In this document: positions 58,201 to 64,000 of the stretch, in pieces
Layout of the letters: each line of letters opens with the position of its first letter
How positions within the stretch are numbered: the stretch's first letter is position 1
DNA from: Saxidomus purpurata
Taxonomy: Eukaryota; Mollusca; Bivalvia; Venerida; Veneridae
DNA length: 64,000 nt
Reading direction: 5' to 3'
NCBI GenBank assembly: GCA_022818135.1
Contig: JAFMSR010000017.1
Coordinates: 17,445,905 to 17,509,904 of the forward strand
Notes under the pieces: generated by a model
Seen by the model: only the letters and a program-made list of their open reading frames with translations
Databases searched by the model: none
What the model was told of the DNA's origin: nothing
Position numbers and translations under genes: made by a program

Positions 58201-61200
58201 GGGTCAAAAACTAGGTCACGGGGTCAAATCATAGAAAAACCTTGTGTATGCAATAGAGGTTGCATTTTTCATTGTATTTTTAGCTCACCTGGCTACGCCA
58301 GGGTGAGCTTTTCTGATCGATGATTGTCCGTCGTCCGTCAACATTTTGATTCAAATGACATCTCCTCTGAAACCTCTAGGCCAATGTTGATAAAACTATG
58401 CAGGAATGTTCCTTGCATGAAGCTCTACCAAAATTGTTCAAAGAATTCCATTCCATGCAGAACTCTGGTTGCTATGGCAACAAATAGGAAAAACTTTAAA
58501 AATCTTCTTCTCTGAAACCACAAGGCCTAGAGCTTAGATATTTGGCATGTAGCATTGTCTAGTGGACCTATACCAAGATTGTTCAAATTATGACCCCCGG
58601 GTCAAAAATTGACCCCGCGCGGGTGGGCCCTTAGTATTTGCATAGGAATATATAGGGAAAACTTTAAAAATCTTCTTCTCTGAAACCACAAGTCCTAGAG
58701 CTAAGATATTTGGCATGTAGCATTGTCTAGTAGACCTCTACCAGTATTGTTCAAATTATGACCCCCGGGTAAAAATTGACCCCGCACCGGGGGTCACTTA
58801 GTTTTGCATAGGCATATATATATATAGGAAAAACTTTAAAAATCTTCTTCTCTGGAACCACAAGGCCTAGAGCTTAGATATTTGGCATGTAGCATTGGCT
58901 AGTGGACCTCTACCAAGATTGTTCAAATTATGAGCCCCGGATCAAAATTGACCCTGCACCGGGGGTCACTTAGTTTTACATAGGCTTATATAGTAAAAAC
59001 TTTAAAAATTTTCTTCTCTGAAACCACAAGGCCTAGAGCTTAGATATTTAGCATGTAGCATTGGCTAGTGGACCTCTACCAATATTGTTCAAATTATGAC
59101 CCCCGGGTCAAAATTGACCCCGCACCGGGGGTCACTTAGTTTTACATAGGAATATATAGTAAAAACTTTAAAAATCTTCTTCTCTGAAACCACAAGGCCT
59201 AGAGCTTAGATATTTGGCATGTAGCATTGCCTAGTAGACCTCTTGAAAGTTTGTTCAAATTATGCCCCTGGGGTCAAAATTGACCTTGCCCGGGGGGATC
59301 ATTTGTTTTACAAAGGCGTATATAGGAAAACTTATTTGGTATATAACATTATCTAGTGATCTTCCACCAGGCAAGTGGACTTGTACCAAGGTGAGCGATA
59401 TAGGGCCATCTTGGCCCTCTTGTCATGTTACATGGTCAGTATGATTGCCTTGATGAAATCTAGGTCAAGTTCGAACATGGGTCATCTTTGGTCAAAAACT
59501 AGGTCACGGGATCAAATCATAGAAAAACCTTGTGTATGTAATAAAGGTTGCATTTTTCATTGGATTTTTATGAAAATTGGTCAGTATGATTGCCTTAATG
59601 ATATCTAGGTCGAGTTTGAAAATGTGTCATCTGGGGTCAAAAACTAGGTCACCCGGTCAAATCATAGAAAAACCTTGTGTATGCTATAATAGAGGTTGCA
59701 TTTTTCATTGTATTTTCATGTAACTTGGTCAGTATGATTGCCTTGATTAAATCTAGGTCGAGTTCGAACATGGGTCATCTGGGGTTAAAAACAATGTCAC
59801 GGGTTAAAATAATAGAAAAACCTTGTGTATGCTATAAAGGTTGCATTTTTCATTGGACCTTCATGAAACTTGGTCAGTATGATTGCCTTGATGTAATCTA
59901 GGTCTAGTTCGAACATGGGTCATCAAGGGTCAAAAACTAGGTCACCCGGTCAAATCATAAAAACCTTCTGTATGCAATAGAGGTTGCATTTTTCATTGGA
60001 TTTTCATGAAACTTGGTCAGTTTGATTGTCTTTAAGAAATCTAGGTCAAGTTCGAACATGGGTCATCTATGGTCAAAAACTAGGTCACGGGGTCAAATCA
60101 TAGAAAATCCTTGTGTATGCTATAGAGGTTGCAATTTTCATTGGACCTTCATGAAACTTACAACCCAATCATCTTGTAAATTGGTCAAAAGGTTTGCTTT
60201 GTCAAGGTCAAACAGAATGTTTGTGTTTATGATAATAGTTCAGAGTTTAAGTTTGGTCACATATTGTCATAAATCTCAGGTGAGCAATATAGGGCCATCT
60301 TGGCTCTCTTGTTTAGAAACTTTAGTCATTTATCAAATAATAAGATGTCAGGCACCTGTCCACCTAAAAGCAATCTGATGGCTTAAAGATTTGCCAGGCT
60401 TCAGCAGTCCAATGGCTTGTCAGGTACCTGACTGTGTGTTATAAGCAGTCATCAAGCTTAACTGCTTGGCAGGTGATTTACAGCATTATAACCATTCTAA
60501 AGGCTTAATTGCTTGTCCTCCACCTGATAGTGTTATAAGCAGTTCACATGCAAATTTAATGGCTTACCATTTGTCAGGCATCTCATCCACAAATACAAGC
60601 TAATATAATTGCTCTTATGGACGGACCTTTATAAAATTTGCTTCAAATAAAATCAAATCAGGCATCTGACAGTGTTAGCATAGCTGCTTATCATGTTATA
60701 AGCAGTCTACATGTTTAATTGCTTGACAGGCACCTGCCAGTGTTATATGCAGTCCAATGGCATAAACAATTTTCTTACAAGGAATGCTGTTTTTGTTTCA
60801 TTTCAGTGTCAAAAGATCAGTGATGAAGAAGGGCTTGAAAAAAAGGTGTCAGAGTCAGGAGAGAAAAGGACAGAAAATATCATGCAGCTTGATGCCCCTG
60901 ATAGTGATCATTTATTGTGTAAGTATAATTGAAAGCTCAAAATGTTTATTTGATGCTTTAACTGAACATTGTTTTTTATGCTCCCTTTGAGGAACTAAGG
61001 GTATATTGCTTTGCAGCTGTTTGTCAGAAATTTGGTTCGTCGCTTGGTCAGTTTGTAGATCTTTGGTTTCCTCTCAAACTTGACATAAGGATTTAGTGCA
61101 TATTCAAATACAGTTCGACCCCGATTATTCAACAACCTATTATTCGTATACCTGGTGTAATTCGAAGACAATATTCGGTCCCGAAATGTTTTATATATAA

Positions 61201-63493
61201 ATGTATATAAAAATAAACAGGTTATTCGAAATGGATTTTACGAATACCCGGTGTTATTCGAAGTGTTTTTTCAGTCCGATTGACAATGTTTGTACGGAAT
61301 TTCACACCCATTATTCGAAATGCATTCTAATCAAACCAGGATTTATTGTATTATATGCGATCCCTGATCAAACCAATAATTGCTGACACGGTCAAGTTGT
61401 GAAAAACGACACGCGGTCAGCGCGTTATATGTGCTAAGGTGTGATAATTACATACTCGCTTTAACCTTGTTTGTTTATACCAAAGGAACAACTTTTGTTT
61501 TTGTTTGAAGGTCGGTTAAAGATGTTCACCTTTAATTTCGAATAACAAACTCGTGACTACCAAACTACCACGCCTATTTAAAGCATGACTTTTTATTTAA
61601 CTGTCAAAGAAAAACGACTTCTTCTTGTGCAGATGTAATTTGGGTTGAGCAATCTGGCCAAGGACCTGGTAACGGGGGGATACCCAGATCAGCTAATATC
61701 TTCCTTTCCATTCGTACTGAGCAATCTGGCAAAGGACCCGGCCCATGGGGGATACCTAGATCAGCAAAGAGCGGAAAGGGTTTAAAAAGGAAAAAATAAA
61801 TTAAACGTTTGATATGGTTTATTTCTGTTTTCCTTTTCCTTTCATCTAAATGATATAGGCATGTATATTACGTTAAGCGTCCGTGATAGCTATATACATG
61901 TATATATTGACGATTTACATAACAATCAGTTGGCCATCTTCGGGACTTGGATTATTCGAACCCATGGATTATTCGAAGTAAAATCTTGGTCCCCGGCACT
62001 TCGAATAATCGAGACTCGACTGTAATTTAAAGTAGAAATTTGTATTGTCTTTCATAAATTTTCTTTTATTGAATTAGTTTTAGGCGTCTATGTGATGTTT
62101 GAGATCTAAATACTTTGTTGGGAAGAAATTAATTTTTTACCTCAACTTTGCATGAGCAGCTTTTAAACGAGGTTGACAAACTTTACACTACATGTACATT
62201 ATTATTCTACTTTCAGATTGTGAGGAGTGTAACAAGGAATATGATGGGGACTGTCCTGTACATGGACCACTGGATCATATTCAAGATATGAAGGTAGTAC
62301 TAAAGGTTTCTGTTTCTATAGGATGAGGGAAAACTTGTTAGCTTGCCAAGGTGAGCTACTAGGACCGCTCAACTGTTCATCATACATTCATTCACCATTT
62401 CCTTCAAATGCAATCTCCTTTAAAACAACTGGGTGTTCAAATAATTCAATTCCATGCAGAAGATCTTCTCAAACCACAAGGCATAGAGCTTAGATATTTA
62501 GCATGTAGCATTGCCTAGTGAACCTCTACCAAGAATGTTCAAAATTGACCCCGCACGGGGACCCTCTTCGTTAAATGTCGGGGATTTTATGAAAACTTTA
62601 AACAAATGTTTGCTGTGATGACCCGTTTGTCTCACAGACTCTGCACTTTCAGACATGTGAATTTTATCTGCTATTCTCAGACAAGTGGTTTATATTGGAA
62701 TAAAGTTTGGAGTAAGAATGATGGATATTTGACCGGAGTGCTCAGGCTGATCAAGTGTTATCACCTTATTTCAGTTGTCTGACTTCCTGCTCACTCTCTC
62801 GCTCATAGAATACACTTTGAACAATAGTTTCATGTACCACTACTAATAACCAGTTATCACAAAAGTTTTATCACATGTAGATGCTGATACTAGGTTCAAT
62901 AATGTGTTGCTGATGTACTCTTTGTACTTGAGTGACGGGTACAAACCAATCTTTGCTCATTTGTTTAATGAATAAGAAACCTGGCGAATACAGTGCGACC
63001 TCTCAGATGCGAACACCCTTTGGAACACAGAAATGTGTTTGTTGTAATAACAGTGAAGAGTTGTTGTTCTGTACAGATTGATTCCTTATATAATTGACAC
63101 AAAGGGAAATAATATTTATGTCTTTTGAGGGAGGTTGTTGCAACAGGGACATGGTGTTAGGGGAGGTTGGACATTTGCTTATATGTGCACTTTTATTTAA
63201 TTATAAGACTTTTGCCAGATACTTGTTTTGTAACTTTATAAATTTAAACTGAGATCTTTTTTATGCATTTGGATCTCCTTTTTATGTGTCCGCAGGTATG
63301 TACAGAGTATGATCCAGAGAGAGCCTTGCATACCTTACCACCGGGACTGATTGTTAAAGAATCCAGTATTTCAGGGGCAGGTCTAGGTGTTTTTACAAAG
63401 AAGGAGATACCACCACGTGTCATGTTTGGACCCTACAGTGGAGTAATCCTTAATGATGAGATTGTAGCCCCTGATTCTGGATACTGCTGGCAA
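55177..63493 (+). CDS. PRDM9: PRDM9-like histone methyltransferase, 5' half (partial, runs off right edge)
   Basis: Plus-strand exons 55177-55200 (tentative start), 55530-55680, 55976-56077, 60807-60918, 62217-62293 and 63296-63493. Order matches vertebrate PRDM9: a KRAB-like segment (QIRLKDISQNYEIILYMG against the RYRNVKRNYNALITIG region), the next exon starting GLPAFKPDF as PRDM9 starts GLRATRPAF, an acidic linker ending DSDHLL, a zinc knuckle YCEECNKEYDGDCPVHGP with C-x2-C-x7-C-x2-H spacing, then the PR/SET start (LPPGL, SGAGLGVF, FGPYSG, SGYCW). PRDM9 trimethylates H3K4/K36 and, with its zinc-finger array, sets meiotic hotspots; the fingers would lie beyond 64000. I see no SSXRD motif. 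The 56077-to-60807 junction is out of phase, so at least one exon is missing from my model. PRDM11 is the main alternative, but it lacks a KRAB part. Confidence 0.8.
55530..55680 (+). CDS. PRDM9: PRDM9-like KRAB-like exon
   Basis: 151 nt, acceptor gttttacag, donor ATGG/gtaaat, one base carried. Contains DLGEYVSKQELEAMSRQQQ and QIRLKDISQNYEIILYM. The intron falls after the same I-G/M-G position as in vertebrate PRDM9. Confidence 0.78.
55976..56077 (+). CDS. PRDM9: PRDM9-like acidic exon
   Basis: 102 nt, acceptor aacttgaag, donor AGAG/gtattt. Reads GLPAFKPDFLTEDALDSDVD then QMGTEDLERKNNDR. Only this frame is open with the incoming base. The frame stays open past the donor (IYEKKSTKNKKST) to the edge of the repeat at 56118. 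Confidence 0.7.
56118..56918 (+). repeat. AGCTCACC...GGTGAGC element with about 165-bp internal units
   Basis: Left end TTTTTAGCTCACCTGGCACG, right end CAGGTGAGCGATATAGGGCC...GGCCCTCTTGTTT. About four units with GGCCTAGAGCTTAGATATTT, GGCATGTAGCATTG and CTTTAAAAATCTTCTC. Begins 41 bp after the PRDM9-like acidic exon. Confidence 0.8.
57070..57311. mobile_element. MITE with perfect 18-bp inverted ends
   Basis: AAGGATATACCAGGGGAT at 57070-57087 and its exact inverse at 57294-57311. About 242 bp, no ORF. Confidence 0.7.
57348..57754. mobile_element. MITE with about 45-bp inverted ends
   Basis: Left TAAGGCTAAAATTAAAAATA...TTTGTTTGCTGTCTCC, right inverted TTAGGCCACATTTAAAAAAG...TTTGTTTGCTTTCTCC. 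Internal CTACCTACCTACC is shared with 11172-11390. Confidence 0.7.
57888..60313 (+). repeat. GGTGAGC-type element with about 155-bp units, interrupted
   Basis: Starts TGCTCAAAGGTGAGCTATTG and ends CAGGTGAGCAATATAGGGCC...CTCTCTTGTTT. Units repeat TTGCATTTTTCATTGGATTT, CATGAAACTTGGTCAGTATG, ATTGCCTTGATG, CTAGGTC, CATGGGTCATCTGGGGTCAA and AACTAGGTCACGGGGTCAAA. A different element is inserted at 58277-59422. Confidence 0.8.
58277..59422 (+). repeat. AGCTCACC element nested inside the 57888-60313 element
   Basis: TTTTTAGCTCACCTGGCTAC to GATATAGGGCCATCTTGGCC/CTCTTG, with about six 165-bp units like those of 56118-56918. It splits one host unit between ATTTT and CATG. Confidence 0.8.
60340..60770. 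repeat. Degenerate 90-bp minisatellite
   Basis: About five copies of GTCAGGCACCTG...GTGTTATAAGCAGTC...AATGGCTTAATTGCTTG, ending about 40 bp before the PRDM9-like linker exon. Confidence 0.6.
60807..60918 (+). CDS. PRDM9: PRDM9-like linker exon
   Basis: 112 nt, acceptor gtttcatttcag, donor TTGT/gtaagt. Reads CQKISDEEGLEKKVSESGEK then RTENIMQLDAPDSDHLL. Its last base forms the tyrosine codon of the zinc knuckle with the next exon. Confidence 0.75.
61111..62022. mobile_element. pogo/Tigger-type non-autonomous element with TA duplication
   Basis: TA/CAGTTCGACCCCGATTATTC at the left and, inverted, TA/CAGTCGAGTCTCGATTATTC at the right. Rich in ATTCGAA near both ends, with an internal direct repeat (GAGCAATCTGGC...GGGGGATACC) at 61640 and 61720. 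No transposase frame. Confidence 0.75.
62217..62293 (+). CDS. PRDM9: PRDM9-like zinc-knuckle exon
   Basis: 77 nt, acceptor ctactttcag, donor GAAG/gtagta. Reads YCEECNKEYDGDCPVHGP then LDHIQDMK. The four ligands align exactly with those of PRDM9. Confidence 0.85.
62335..62600 (+). repeat. Truncated AGCTCACC-type element
   Basis: GGTGAGCTACTAGGACCGC, CACAAGGCATAGAGCTTAGA and GCATGTAGCATTGCCTAGTG match the 56118 family. Intronic. Confidence 0.65.
63296..63493 (+). CDS. PRDM9: PRDM9-like PR/SET domain exon (N-terminal part)
   Basis: 198 nt, acceptor gtgtccgcag, donor GGCAA/gtaagt, phase 0-0. Reads VCTEYDPERALHTLPPGL, then SISGAGLGVFTKKEIPPRV, FGPYSGVILND, APDSGYCWQ. The S-adenosylmethionine-binding GxGVF/GLGVF and FGPY blocks are intact. 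The catalytic remainder is outside the window. Confidence 0.88.
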
Positions 63494-64000
63494 GTAAGTT
63501 GGGAGCAAAGGTTTTCATGACTGATGCCTTCACCGTGCTGGCAGCACATTATTCTGCCAACCATGTTTAGGGCAGCCTGCATATTTATGCTTCTGTAGAG
63601 GTTGAATTACATTTGTTGAGTTTTAAGAATTTTCTCTAATTTATTGGTAAGACAGAAAATGAGACAGGTAGCCTCTTTGCATACAAATTTTGTACTTCAC
63701 AGCCTTCACAGGAAGACTTGCACTGCAAAGGGCTTGCTTCAGCAGCAGTGCAGGCTGAGTTACCTGGTCGTGAAATGAACGGTTTTGTAAAGATTTTATG
63801 TTACAGTTACTCTTTAGTGAAGGGGGTCAGGGTGAATGAATGGTGTGGCCACATGTTCTTTTTCTGCGTAACTCTGTTTCTCTGAGTTTTATAATTACAT
63901 GTATGAAGTTGAGATAAAGAATCAGTATCTCATTTTTTTATTCCTCCACACTGTTTGAAGTAAGACATATTAGTGTTGTTTATCTGAATGTTACAGCAAT
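63494..64000 (+). other. Intron of the PRDM9-like gene
   Basis: Begins gtaagttggg. No further PR-domain exon is recognisable before the window ends. Confidence 0.6.

Overview
The window looks like nuclear DNA of a lophotrochozoan invertebrate, most likely a marine bivalve. It is AT-rich, genes are split into short exons by long introns, and much of the rest is tRNA-derived SINEs, hairpin MITEs and long arrays ending in AGGTGAGC-type termini of the kind common in clam genomes. The organism call is an inference from style, not from a marker gene. Nothing bacterial is present (no operons, no CRISPR). Most real exons are shorter than 60 codons, so the gene models were built by joining open exons across GT/AG splice sites and checking codon phase. 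|| Layout: (1) 1318-2055, minus: signal peptide and first domain exon of a secreted C-type lectin that runs off the left edge. (2) 9659-29602, minus: a complete 14-exon gene for a 414-residue single-pass (type I) membrane protein. All 13 junctions keep phase. It has a small cysteine-containing ectodomain, one membrane helix and a long charged tail encoded largely by symmetric phase-2 cassette exons. Its introns hold a 40-bp satellite, SINEs and MITEs, and a plus-strand pair of terminal exons (11460-12219) is nested in its last intron. (3) 29.6-41 kb: mostly repeats (poly-G runs, an inverted-repeat hairpin, a three-copy dispersed element, a 120-130 bp tandem array, a dead non-LTR retrotransposon split by a SINE), with a likely first coding exon on the minus strand at 35251-35320 and an orphan coding exon at 40377-40538. 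(4) 41645-42274, plus: an uninterrupted CDS for an atypical Ras-like GTPase with no visible G3 motif. (5) 42.6-55 kb: repeats plus several unrecognised or decayed coding pieces, notably a minus-strand membrane-protein remnant (50601-52628) and a frameshifted plus-strand fragment (50218-50548). (6) 55177-63493, plus, continuing off the right edge: the 5' half of a PRDM9-like gene, with a KRAB-like exon, an acidic exon, a C2HC zinc knuckle and the start of the PR/SET domain. Its largest intron carries nested tandem-repeat elements. || The PRDM9-like gene is the most notable object: in vertebrates PRDM9 places H3K4me3/H3K36me3 marks that choose meiotic recombination hotspots. The genes are not obviously a joint pathway. 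The second notable object is the unrecognised membrane protein with its modular tail.
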